Shown here piece by piece: positions 8,174 to 15,775 of a stretch of DNA of 64,000 nt; within the stretch, counting starts at the first letter, position 1, and every line of letters begins with the position of its first letter. The DNA is taken from positions 434,001 through 498,000 of the forward strand of contig CALHBJ010000001.1 of NCBI GenBank assembly GCA_937930845.1, given 5' to 3'. The position numbers were made by a program, and so were the translations under genes. This DNA comes from an uncultured Rhizobiaceae group bacterium. Lineage in GTDB: Bacteria; Pseudomonadota; Alphaproteobacteria; Rhizobiales; Rhizobiaceae. The notes under the pieces were generated by a model that saw only the letters and a program-made list of their open reading frames with translations, was not told the DNA's origin and did no database searches.

Positions 8174-8697
8174 TCCCCTTCGGCAAGCGGAGCACTGTCA
8201 GGGTCATAGGTCTTCATGGCGTGCAGCGCATCATTCAACAGCGCTTCCAATTGGCAGATCAGCAAATCGAAATCGAAGTCATCGCGCTTGTCTTCGACCA
8301 AAGCACAGGCATGGGCAACGGTTGTGCGATCGCGCTTGAAGAACAGACCAACTTCCGTCATCAGCAGGCTGAATGTGGTGTGACACAGATACATGGCGAT
8401 TTGCCGTGCCAGTGCCGTGTCGGCGTCACATCGCGACTTTGCCTTCAGGCTTACCAGGGACACGCCCAGTGAGATTGAAATGGTGCGCAAACACAAACCA
8501 CATACGGCATCGCGAAAGGCGGGCGGCTGTTTGGATCGTCGAACAGATTTCGACACCGAGTCGCCGCCTTCCTTTGCCACACGACGAATCGGCAGAATCT
8601 TGGCGGAGTGGTTCTTGCCCGGTTTGGCCAAGCCGGATTCACCTGGCAGTTTGCGCGGTTTTTCCGTGGTATAGTCGGTTTTGTAACTGTTGAGCAT
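8161..8697 (-). CDS. Stand-alone DnaA domain IV-like helix-turn-helix protein
   Basis: A 178-residue protein. The first 65 residues are basic and low in structure. Residues of about 75-160 resemble the C-terminal DNA-binding domain of the replication initiator DnaA: ALARQIAMYLCH corresponds to the conserved ARQIAMYL helix, and RDRTTVAHAC to the DnaA signature RDHTTVLHA. There is no AAA+ ATPase domain, so it cannot act as an initiator by itself. It may bind DnaA-box-like sequences as a regulator. The His-to-Arg change in the signature could alter sequence preference. It is co-encoded with the DUF6456 protein. The ATG is preceded by GGGAGAAG at suitable distance. Confidence 0.85.
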   Translation of the reverse strand: MLNSYKTDYTTEKPRKLPGESGLAKPGKNHSAKILPIRRVAKEGGDSVSKSVRRSKQPPAFRDAVCGLCLRTISISLGVSLVSLKAKSRCDADTALARQIAMYLCHTTFSLLMTEVGLFFKRDRTTVAHACALVEDKRDDFDFDLLICQLEALLNDALHAMKTYDPDSAPLAEGECSL

Positions 8698-8850
8698 CGC
8701 AGGCTTCTCCCATTCAATTCATACTAGGAAAATAGTCCTACGTCACGATGCGGGGATAAGTTTTTGTGCCTGGATGTCGTTTTCCACCATGGGTTGAGTT
8801 TTGCTGCCCAACACTTAACGCCCATAAAATATTGGGCCTTAAACGTGAAA

Positions 8851-8878
8851 TGGCGGGCGCTTAGGGAAGCGCCCGCCA
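8851..8878. terminator. Strong stem-loop downstream of mucR
   Basis: A perfect 12-base-pair stem (TGGCGGGCGCTT paired with AAGCGCCCGCCA) around a four-base loop. It lies 49 bases beyond the mucR stop on the minus strand. The flanking T content is only moderate, so it may act as an intrinsic terminator or as an RNA 3'-end stabiliser. Confidence 0.7.
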
Positions 8879-8926
8879 CTTGATAGTTGGCCTGTTAAAT
8901 GCAGACCCAGTCTAAAAACACATAAA

Positions 8927-9340
8927 TTAACCGCGGCGCTTTTGGCCCAGGCCCATTTCACGGGCAAGACGCGAACGCTGCTCAGCATAAGCCGGCGCAA
9001 CCATTGGATAATCCGATGGCAGTCCCCATTTTTCGCGATACTGATCTGGGGATAGGTCATAATGCGTCTTCAGATGGCGCTTCAATGACTTGAATTTCTT
9101 ACCGTCTTCGAGACAGATCAGATAGTCATGCCCAAGCGACTTGCGAATCGAAACAGCAGGCTTCTGCTTTTCTGCGACTGGTTCAGCTGCAGCGCCTGTA
9201 AGGCCTGACAAAGAAGTATGTACTTCCTGAATAAGGTTTGTCAGATCAGCCGCCGCAAGCGGGTTTTTGCTGACATAGGCAGACACCAGTTCTGAAGTCA
9301 GCTCTAGCAGCAAGGTTTGGTCTTGTTCTGTTTTTTCCAT
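8927..9340 (-). CDS. mucR: Ros/MucR family zinc-finger transcriptional regulator
   Basis: A 137-residue MucR-type regulator. The C-terminal zinc-finger region reads [19 protein letters not shown], followed by [18 protein letters not shown] and [17 protein letters not shown], which are hallmarks of the family. In MucR proteins the first zinc-ligand pair is degenerate (C-x2-D rather than C-x2-C), as here. The N-terminal half is helical and used by relatives for oligomerisation. MucR binds AT-rich DNA with T-A steps and silences or tunes many surface and cell-cycle genes in Hyphomicrobiales, usually including its own promoter. AAGGGG lies upstream of the ATG. Confidence 0.95.
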   Translation of the reverse strand: MEKTEQDQTLLLELTSELVSAYVSKNPLAAADLTNLIQEVHTSLSGLTGAAAEPVAEKQKPAVSIRKSLGHDYLICLEDGKKFKSLKRHLKTHYDLSPDQYREKWGLPSDYPMVAPAYAEQRSRLAREMGLGQKRRG

Positions 9341-9381
9341 AAAGAGCCCCTTTTTGGAATTTAAAGAAAGAAAAACGTTAC

Positions 9382-9395
9382 TTAACGTCAGTTAA
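9382..9395. promoter_or_regulatory. TTAAC-GTCA-GTTAA dyad near the mucR start
   Basis: A perfect inverted repeat with five-base arms and a four-base spacer, 42-55 bases upstream of the mucR ATG. It overlaps the expected promoter position and may be an autoregulatory site. The two TTAA blocks are six bases apart, one short of the CtrA spacing. Confidence 0.3.
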
Positions 9396-9527
9396 TGCGT
9401 TTTTCATGGTCCGGATAACGCGAATTTTACCTCGCTGCGAATCGTTTATTACCCAAACCGGGCTTTGTCAACGCAACGAGCGAACGAAGATTTAACTCTA
9501 CATTACAAACCGTATCATTTGCCGTTA

Positions 9528-9545
9528 AATATTTGAACAAATATT
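9528..9545. promoter_or_regulatory. AT-rich inverted repeat, possible operator
   Basis: AATATTTG and CAAATATT form a perfect eight-base inverted repeat around AA. It is 162 bases upstream of mrpE and 188 bases upstream of mucR. The AT-rich dyad with T-A steps is the type of site bound by Ros/MucR proteins, so this could be a MucR operator acting on either gene. Confidence 0.4.
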
Positions 9546-9706
9546 GCCAAACCATCGTCGAATACAGGAATCCCTGGCAAATCAAAACCTGCGGTGAATA
9601 GACCGCATAAGGGATTGTAATCACCTGTGCGCACCGTAGACTTGGCATCGTGGCCGATTGGATTTGGCCCATTTTGATTTGTTCGTGGTATCGGTAAGCT
9701 TAAAAT

Positions 9707-10216
9707 ATGGCGAAATATATCGCACACGGCGTGTTTCTGTTCGCTTTGTGGCTTCTCATGTCGGGAATTTATGACAACCCGCTGATTGTAGGGTTTGGCG
9801 TAATATCAAGCGTGCTTGCCACTTGGATTGTCTATCGCCTGGATCTGTTTCCAACTGTCGATGGCGCACCATCACTTAATCCCTGGGCGCTGATCAAATA
9901 TCTCTTCTGGCTGGTGGTGGAAATTGGCAAAGCCGACTGGGCGGTCACCAAAGTTATTATCGCGCCGGAAACCCCTAAGCGCCAGCGGCTCATTAAGGTG
10001 GCTGCGCGCCAGAACACAGACATCGGGCGGATGATGTTTGCCAATTCCATCACCATTACGCCGGGGACGATTTCAGTCGAAACCTATGAAAAGGAATTTC
10101 TGGTCCACGCATTGACCGGCGAGGCGGCGGACATGGGTGGGCTTGAAGCCATGGGCAAGCGGGTCTGCGACCTTGAAACGCCCACGCCTGCCAGAGCGTC
10201 GAAAGAGGCCGGCTGA
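9707..10216 (+). CDS. mrpE: Monovalent cation/H+ antiporter subunit E
   Basis: A 169-residue MrpE-type subunit with two N-terminal membrane segments (about residues 5-22 and 24-44) and a cytoplasmic domain carrying the family motif ANSITITPGTISVE. It is the first gene of a ten-gene operon for a multisubunit antiporter that exchanges Na+ or K+ for protons at the inner membrane. The stop overlaps the ATG of the next gene by one base. MrpE is homologous to MbhA of archaeal membrane-bound hydrogenases, and its position at the head of the operon follows the Mbh order rather than the usual mrpA-G order. Confidence 0.93.
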   Translation: MAKYIAHGVFLFALWLLMSGIYDNPLIVGFGVISSVLATWIVYRLDLFPTVDGAPSLNPWALIKYLFWLVVEIGKADWAVTKVIIAPETPKRQRLIKVAARQNTDIGRMMFANSITITPGTISVETYEKEFLVHALTGEAADMGGLEAMGKRVCDLETPTPARASKEAG

Positions 10217-10554
10217 TGTTTGTGTTGCCCACCATCGCAATTGCCGTGTGCATGGCCATGTTGTTGTTCCGCCTGTTTGCAGGCCCCACCCTGTATGACC
10301 GGGTGCTGGCGTTAAACACATTTGGCACATGCACGGTGTTGTTGATCGGCGCTGTGGGTTTGTTGTTTGAACGGCCTGAATTTCTGGATATTGCGCTGTT
10401 GTACGCGCTGATCAATTTCGTTGGCACGATTGCCGTGTTGAAGTTCTTTCGCTATCGGCGGCTGGGCGACAGTTCCGAAGATGCAGACATGATCATGTCG
10501 CCAGCCAACAACAATGCCAGTGACAATGCTGGCGAAAGTGGGAGGAACACCTGA
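10216..10554 (+). CDS. mrpF: Monovalent cation/H+ antiporter subunit F
   Basis: A 112-residue MrpF-type protein with three membrane segments. The motif LFAGPTLYDRVLALNTFG is characteristic, as is FLDIALLYALINFVGTIAVLKF. A short hydrophilic tail follows the usual end of the family. The gene overlaps mrpE and mrpG by single bases (TGATG-type junctions), so expression is coupled. It corresponds to MbhB. Confidence 0.93.
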   Translation: MFVLPTIAIAVCMAMLLFRLFAGPTLYDRVLALNTFGTCTVLLIGAVGLLFERPEFLDIALLYALINFVGTIAVLKFFRYRRLGDSSEDADMIMSPANNNASDNAGESGRNT

Positions 10555-10946
10555 TGGACCTTCTCATCGATATCTTGACCTGGGCAAGTTTCATCAGCGG
10601 CTCGTTCTTTTTGTTCATCGGGTCGCTGGGCATGATCCGTTTGCGCGATTTCTGGGCACGGTTACATGCAGCCTCAGTCATTGATTCAGCGGGGATTGGT
10701 TTGCTGTTCCTGGGCATGATGCTTCAAACCGGGTTGTCATTGATCACGGTCAAAACATTGCTGATCATTGGCTTCTTGCTGATCACCGGGCCGACCGCAT
10801 CCCACGCGGTGGCCAATGCCGCGTTTTCTTCCGGCTCCCGCCCCCGCGATCTTGTGGAAGACGCTTCTTCTACAAAACCCACAGCAAAGAAACGCACTCC
10901 GCGCCGGGCGAAAAAGCCTGCCACCAAGAAGAACGGGAACGCTTGA
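10554..10946 (+). CDS. mrpG: Monovalent cation/H+ antiporter subunit G
   Basis: A 130-residue MrpG-type protein with three membrane segments; the motif GSLGMIRLRDFWARLHAAS is diagnostic, with LLITGPTASHAVANAAF after it. The last 35 residues form a very basic tail rich in Lys, Arg and Ala, probably cytoplasmic. It overlaps mrpF by one base and the next gene by one base. It corresponds to MbhC. Confidence 0.93.
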   Translation: MDLLIDILTWASFISGSFFLFIGSLGMIRLRDFWARLHAASVIDSAGIGLLFLGMMLQTGLSLITVKTLLIIGFLLITGPTASHAVANAAFSSGSRPRDLVEDASSTKPTAKKRTPRRAKKPATKKNGNA

Positions 10947-11503
10947 TGGAACTTGCGATCACCCTCTTCCTGTTTTGTGCGATTGTGGCGACGGCCATCG
11001 CCATTACGACCATTCGCAGCCTTTTTGCGGTTGTGATGTTGTCGGGCGTGATCAGCCTTTTATCGGCACTGCTCTTTGTGCTCATGGATGCTGTCGATGT
11101 GGCCTTTACAGAAGCCGCGGTGGGAGCTGGAATATCCACCGTATTGATGCTGGGCACGATTGCGCTGACATCGCGCACCCAAAAAGACATCAAACGCAAC
11201 AATCTCATACCGCTTGCTGTGATCATTTTGACCGGGCTGGTATTGATTGATGGCACGCTTGATATGCCAAGCTTCGGCGCACCGGATTCTCCAGCTCAAA
11301 CCCATGTGGGGGCGGCCTACATTGCCCGCACAGCCGACGAAATACATATTCCCAACATCGTCACCGCCGTGCTCGCCAGCTATCGCGGCTACGATACTTT
11401 GGGGGAAGTCACTGTGGTGTTTACCGCCGGGCTGGGCGTTGTCCTGTTGCTGGGTGGTATGGGCGCGCGGTCGCGCAAACGCCGCCAAGAGGAGGAAGGA
11501 TGA
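10946..11503 (+). CDS. MrpA C-terminal domain as a separate subunit (MbhD/MbhE-like, DUF4040)
   Basis: A 185-residue membrane protein that corresponds to the C-terminal third of canonical MrpA, not to a whole subunit of its own. The first half is a DUF4040/MbhD module with DVAFTEAAVGAGISTVLML; the second half is an MbhE-like module with NIVTAVLASYRGYDTLGE. The ATG at 10946 overlaps the mrpG stop; an in-frame TTG one codon earlier is less likely. In canonical Mrp this region is fused to a NuoL-like N-terminal domain; here that domain is encoded separately, most likely by the gene at 15768. Acidic residues in DVAFTEAA are conserved in the family. Confidence 0.88.
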   Translation: MELAITLFLFCAIVATAIAITTIRSLFAVVMLSGVISLLSALLFVLMDAVDVAFTEAAVGAGISTVLMLGTIALTSRTQKDIKRNNLIPLAVIILTGLVLIDGTLDMPSFGAPDSPAQTHVGAAYIARTADEIHIPNIVTAVLASYRGYDTLGEVTVVFTAGLGVVLLLGGMGARSRKRRQEEEG

Positions 11504-11937
11504 AATATCACCTCATTCTTCGGGTCGTTACCCGCCTGCTGGTGGGCCCAATTCTGCTATACGGCCTATACGTCCAGTTTCACGGGGACTTTGGGCCGGG
11601 CGGCGGATTTCAGGCTGGCGTCATCTTCGCCGTTGCCTTCATCCTTTATGGAATTGTATTTGGATTGCGGGATTTGCGAAACCGTTTTCCCGATAGGGTA
11701 ATCCATCAGCTGTTTGCGCTTGGCGTTTTGATTTACGCGGGGACCGGGTTTGTGTCCGTGTTCCTTGGCGCAAATTTTCTTGACTACAATGTCTTGGCTG
11801 AAAAAGGCTATGAGGGGCAGCACCTGGGCATTATCGCCGTGGAACTGGGTGTGGGCATCGCGGTGTTCGCCGTGATGCTGGCCATTTACTACGCCTTTGC
11901 GGCGCGCCCTCCGCGCATTGACGATAAGGATTGGTGA
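11500..11937 (+). CDS. mrpB: Monovalent cation/H+ antiporter subunit B
   Basis: A 145-residue MrpB-type protein with four membrane segments. The motif FHGDFGPGGGFQAGVIFA is diagnostic for MrpB and MbhF. The ATG overlaps the stop of the preceding gene by four bases (ATGA), and a good AGGAGG lies just before it. It follows the DUF4040 subunit directly, as in Mbh operons. Confidence 0.94.
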   Translation: MKYHLILRVVTRLLVGPILLYGLYVQFHGDFGPGGGFQAGVIFAVAFILYGIVFGLRDLRNRFPDRVIHQLFALGVLIYAGTGFVSVFLGANFLDYNVLAEKGYEGQHLGIIAVELGVGIAVFAVMLAIYYAFAARPPRIDDKDW

Positions 11938-11942
11938 GCGGC

Positions 11943-12377
11943 ATGGACAGGCTGTTAGACCCATCCTTCGTTCTGGGGCACATGAATTACTGGCTCTTCG
12001 TCGTATTGATGATGACCGGGCTTTATATCGTGGTCGCCCGGGGGAACCTGCTGAAAAAAATCGTTGGCCTGAACATCTTTCAGGCCGCAGTATTCATGCT
12101 CTACATCTCGGCAGGCAAAGTGCGCGGCGGCACAGCCCCCATACTCACTGACAATCCCGGCGAAGCTTATTCCAACCCCCTGCCCCATGTTCTCATCCTG
12201 ACCGCCATTGTGGTGGGCATTGCCACCACCGCCCTTGGTCTGGCGCTGACCACGCGCATCAACGAGGTGTATGGAACGATTGAAGAAGATGAGATTCTCG
12301 AAATCGATCACCAGGAAACGGAACGCGAAGTAGCGGCCATTTTGGCAACCAGTGCGCAGGATTCAGCGAATGCTTGA
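11943..12377 (+). CDS. mrpC: Monovalent cation/H+ antiporter subunit C (NuoK-like)
   Basis: A 144-residue NuoK-like subunit with three membrane segments; NLLKKIVGLNIFQAAVFML and DNPLPHVLILTAIVVGI-type stretches are present (here NPLPHVLILTAIVVGIATTA). The ATG at 11943 is preferred because GGTGAG precedes it; a GTG at 11934 would overlap the mrpB stop and is possible. The tail of about 35 residues is strongly acidic and predicted cytoplasmic. It corresponds to MbhG. Confidence 0.92.
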   Translation: MDRLLDPSFVLGHMNYWLFVVLMMTGLYIVVARGNLLKKIVGLNIFQAAVFMLYISAGKVRGGTAPILTDNPGEAYSNPLPHVLILTAIVVGIATTALGLALTTRINEVYGTIEEDEILEIDHQETEREVAAILATSAQDSANA

Positions 12378-13908
12378 GGGGATCGTTCAAAACGCGCCGC
12401 TGCTGGCTATCATGTTGCCACTGATTGCCGCCCCGGTTGCAGTGCTTTTTGGCAACAAGTCCGTTGCCTTCTATATTTCCGGGGCAACGCTGGTCTTGTC
12501 ATTTGCCCTGTGCGTTTACATGGCGCTGCTGGTCAGCGATGGCAGCATTCTTTCCTATCACATTGGCGGATGGGCACCGCCAATTGGCATCGAATATCGC
12601 ATCGATGCGGCCAACGCGATGGTGATGATTATTGTATCAGCCATGGGGGCGCTGGTGCTGCCCTATGCGCGCGCAAGCATTGAAAAGGAAATCAGCCCCG
12701 GCCATCACACCATGTTCTACGCCTGTTACATGCTGTGCTTCACCGGCCTCATGGGTGTGGCCGCAACGGGCGATGCGTTTAACGTGTTTGTGTTTTTGGA
12801 AATCTCGTCCCTGTCCACCTACGTGCTCGTTGCCATGGGTGCCCGTCAGGACAAACGGGCGCTGTCGGCAGCCTATGACTATCTCATTTTGGGGACCGTT
12901 GGTGCGACCTTCTTCGTTATCGGGTTGGGCTTCCTTTATATCGCCACCGGCACGCTCAACATGGTGGACCTTGCCGACAAGCTGGCCAACAGCCCTGACA
13001 ACAAGACCATCCGTGCCGGGTTTGCACTAATTGTAATCGGGATGGGCCTGAAGCTTGCGCTTTTCCCGCTCCATCGCTGGTTGCCGGGTGCCTATAGCTA
13101 TGCCCCCTCAGCGGTGTCTGCATTTTTAGCATCCACCGCCACCAAGGTGGCGCTTTATGTCGTTATTCGCTTCACCTTCTCGGTCTATGACGCGAGTTCC
13201 GGGTTTGAACGGACCACACTGGAATACATTATCCTGCCGCTGGCCATCACAGCGATGTTCACCGCTTCTGCGGTGGCCATATTCCAGATGAATGTCAAAA
13301 AACTGTTGGCCTATTCCAGTGTTTCCCAAATTGGATACATGTTGCTGGGGCTGACCTATCTCAACCAGACGGGTGTGGCAGCGTCCTTTATCCATATGTT
13401 CAACCACGCCATGACCAAAGGGGCACTGTTCATGGCTGTTGGTATGGTCGTTTGGCGCACAGGCTCTGCCCTGTTACCTAGTTTTGCCGGTATTGGCCGC
13501 ACCATGCCGTGGACCGCAGCGGCGATAGTTGTCGCCGGGCTCAGTCTGATTGGCGTGCCCGCCACCGCCGGATTTGTTTCAAAATGGGTTCTTATGGCCG
13601 GCGCGTTTGAACGGGGCTGGTGGCCTGTTTCATTTGCAATTGTTGGTTCATCTGTCCTGGCCGTCATCTATGTGTGGCGACTGGTGGAAGTGATGTATTT
13701 TCAGGAACCGAAAGCCACAACCAAAGACCCGGTTCGCGAAGCGCCGCTGGCGATGCTCGTGCCCACCTGGATTTTGATTCTGGCAATCGTGTGGTTCGGC
13801 ATTGCCGCCAATGCCCCGGTTGAACTGGCCCGCATTGCAGCGGACGGATTGCTGGCAGGTGGGTTTGACAATGGTCAAACCGTCATTTTGGGAATTCCTG
13901 GCCGATGA
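12370..13908 (+). CDS. mrpD: Monovalent cation/H+ antiporter subunit D (proton channel module 1)
   Basis: A 512-residue NuoL/M/N-type antiporter subunit with about 14 membrane segments. The essential membrane glutamate is present in VFLEISSLSTYV (Glu144) and the channel lysine in MGLKLALFPLHRWLPGAY; a second lysine lies in TATKVALYV. The gene overlaps mrpC by eight bases; the ATG at 12370 is chosen over an in-frame upstream codon because it gives the usual N-terminus. It is the first of three such modules in the operon and corresponds to MbhH. Confidence 0.93.
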   Translation: MLEGIVQNAPLLAIMLPLIAAPVAVLFGNKSVAFYISGATLVLSFALCVYMALLVSDGSILSYHIGGWAPPIGIEYRIDAANAMVMIIVSAMGALVLPYARASIEKEISPGHHTMFYACYMLCFTGLMGVAATGDAFNVFVFLEISSLSTYVLVAMGARQDKRALSAAYDYLILGTVGATFFVIGLGFLYIATGTLNMVDLADKLANSPDNKTIRAGFALIVIGMGLKLALFPLHRWLPGAYSYAPSAVSAFLASTATKVALYVVIRFTFSVYDASSGFERTTLEYIILPLAITAMFTASAVAIFQMNVKKLLAYSSVSQIGYMLLGLTYLNQTGVAASFIHMFNHAMTKGALFMAVGMVVWRTGSALLPSFAGIGRTMPWTAAAIVVAGLSLIGVPATAGFVSKWVLMAGAFERGWWPVSFAIVGSSVLAVIYVWRLVEVMYFQEPKATTKDPVREAPLAMLVPTWILILAIVWFGIAANAPVELARIAADGLLAGGFDNGQTVILGIPGR

Positions 13909-15416
13909 TCGCACCTCACATTCTCTTGCTGTTGTGTCTGGCCATACCGCTCGTGGGATTTGGCTGGTGTTGGCTGTTCCGCAATTCGCCCAATATGCGC
14001 GATGGCGGCGTATTCGCCCTTGCGCTGCTGTTGGCATTGGCGGTGATTTCAATCTTCCGCGCCTTTAATGGGGGCGCTGAATTTGACCTGGTGCTTGTGC
14101 AATTCCAACCCGGCCTGTCGCTTGCATTAAACGCCGAACCGTTGGGCATTGTCTTTGCACTGGTAGCGTCCACATTGTGGATCGCAACCCATGTCTATGG
14201 TGTTGGCTATATGCGCGGCAATAATGAGAAGAAGCAGGCCAGTTTCTTTTCCTGTTTCGCATTTGCCATTTTCGCGACCATGGGCATCGCGTTTTCTGCC
14301 AATTTGCTGACTCTGTTTTTGTTTTATGAATTGCTGACGATCTCGACCTATCCCCTCGTCGCGCACAAGGAAACCGAAGAGGCACAAAAGGGCGCACGGG
14401 TCTATTTGGGCATCTTGATGGGTACGAGCATCGTGTTGTTCCTGCCGGGCGTTGTGTGGGTATATGCAACAGCGGGAACGCTGGATTTTGTCCAGGGCGG
14501 CATACTTGGCCCCAATGTTAAACCGGCCTTCGTTGGCATTTTGTTGGCCCTGTTTGCCTTTGGTGTGGGCAAGGCAGCGGTTATGCCATTCCACCGCTGG
14601 TTGCCCGCGGCCATGGTTGCCCCCACGCCGGTTTCGGCTTTGCTTCATGCCGTGGCTGTTGTGAAGGCAGGTGTGTTCACCATCTTGAAACTGGACGTCT
14701 ACATTTTCGGCACAGACGTTCTGACGAAGACCGGCGCGTCGCAATGGCTGGTCTGGGTCGCGGGGGGTTCCATCATCATCGCCTCACTCATTGCCATGTC
14801 CCAGGACAATCTAAAACGCCGGCTGGCCTATTCCACCGTGTCGCAACTCTCCTACATTACGCTGGGCGTGGCGCTGGCGAATTCTTTGGGTGTGTTGGGC
14901 GGCGGGTTGCATATCGTCACCCATGCGTTTGGCAAGATCACGCTGTTCATGTGTGCTGGTGCGATTTACGTGGCCACCCATAAAACCGAAATTTCCCAAA
15001 TGCGCGGATTGGGGCGTCAAATGCCCATCACATTTACTGCCTTTGGCATCGGCGCATTGAGCATTATCGGCCTGCCTCCATTAGCGGGCGCGTGGAGCAA
15101 ATGGGAATTGCTGCTGGCATCGGCATCGGCGGGCCAGTGGTTTGCCATAGCCGTTTTGATGATCAGTTCGCTTCTTAACGTGGCCTATCTGCTGCCCATT
15201 GTCGTGCGCGGCTTCATGCCCGCGCCCGCTGGCGAAACCCTTGACGACACAGTCTCCGGATCCGGCTCCGGTTCCCGATGGGCACAGGTGCGGGAAGCGC
15301 CGGTATTGTGTTATCTGCCACCAGCCCTGACCGCATTTGGATGCATTGTATTGTTCTTCTATGCCGGCGACATCATCGGGTTCATGAGCCCAATAGTGAC
15401 CGAAAGCGGGAGGTAG
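13905..15416 (+). CDS. Second MrpD-like proton channel subunit
   Basis: A 503-residue NuoL/M/N-type subunit related to but clearly different from the product of the preceding gene. The membrane glutamate is in LFLFYELLTISTYPLVAH (Glu142) and the lysine in GVGKAAVMPFHRWLPAAM, with VVKAGVF after it. The start overlaps the mrpD stop by four bases (ATGA). Canonical Mrp complexes have one MrpD and one MrpA; a second D-type subunit is known from some bacterial Mrp operons but is uncommon. The C-terminus ends in a short Ser/Gly-rich loop plus a final membrane segment. Confidence 0.9.
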   Translation: MIAPHILLLLCLAIPLVGFGWCWLFRNSPNMRDGGVFALALLLALAVISIFRAFNGGAEFDLVLVQFQPGLSLALNAEPLGIVFALVASTLWIATHVYGVGYMRGNNEKKQASFFSCFAFAIFATMGIAFSANLLTLFLFYELLTISTYPLVAHKETEEAQKGARVYLGILMGTSIVLFLPGVVWVYATAGTLDFVQGGILGPNVKPAFVGILLALFAFGVGKAAVMPFHRWLPAAMVAPTPVSALLHAVAVVKAGVFTILKLDVYIFGTDVLTKTGASQWLVWVAGGSIIIASLIAMSQDNLKRRLAYSTVSQLSYITLGVALANSLGVLGGGLHIVTHAFGKITLFMCAGAIYVATHKTEISQMRGLGRQMPITFTAFGIGALSIIGLPPLAGAWSKWELLLASASAGQWFAIAVLMISSLLNVAYLLPIVVRGFMPAPAGETLDDTVSGSGSGSRWAQVREAPVLCYLPPALTAFGCIVLFFYAGDIIGFMSPIVTESGR

Positions 15417-15424
15417 CAAAGTTA

Positions 15425-15775
15425 GTGGCAAAACCTGACACAAAAGACGAACGCCCGATTTCACCCACGGGCAGAAAGCTGACAGTGCTGGAACAGCCTG
15501 TTGTGATCAATCGAATGATCATTGGGCTCGCCCTGTTTTGTGCCTTGTTGTTCCTGGCCGATCTGGCTCACATTCGCCACGGAAAATTCGCGGTTGAAGA
15601 TTTGATCGGGTTTTACGGCTTCTATGGGTTTGCTGCCTTTGCCTTCATTATTTTTGCCACCAAAGCCCTGCGGGCCGTCATTGGCCGCGATGAGGACTAT
15701 TACGGCGACCGGGTGGTGGACGCGGAGGATTATCCGCCCACTGAACTTGAGTTGAAGGAATTCAGCGATGATTGA
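15425..15775 (+). CDS. Small two-helix membrane protein of the antiporter operon
   Basis: A 116-residue protein with a polar N-terminus, two membrane segments (about residues 31-49 and 64-86, the second containing GFYGFYGFAAFAF) and an acidic C-terminal tail rich in Glu and Asp. The GTG at 15425 is chosen because GGGAGG lies 11 bases upstream and it follows the previous gene by eight bases; the frame is open further upstream only inside that gene. It overlaps the next gene by eight bases. I do not recognise a family. Its place between two antiporter subunits suggests it is an accessory or structural subunit of the complex. Confidence 0.78.
   Translation: MAKPDTKDERPISPTGRKLTVLEQPVVINRMIIGLALFCALLFLADLAHIRHGKFAVEDLIGFYGFYGFAAFAFIIFATKALRAVIGRDEDYYGDRVVDAEDYPPTELELKEFSDD

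Larger units (their letters stand above)
9341..9706. other. AT-rich divergent region between mucR and the antiporter operon
   Basis: These 366 bases are clearly more AT-rich than the surrounding genes and hold the promoters of mucR and of the Mrp-type operon. They contain a TTAAC-GTCA-GTTAA dyad at 9382-9395, an AATATTTG-AA-CAAATATT dyad at 9528-9545, and two GANTC (CcrM) sites, GAATC at 9439-9443 and 9568-9572. I see no convincing additional gene. Confidence 0.6.

Noticed and set aside
14127-14744. About 205 open codons on the minus strand inside the second MrpD-like gene
   Set aside because: Composition (His, Gln, Arg, Cys-rich) is that of an antisense frame of a membrane protein gene.
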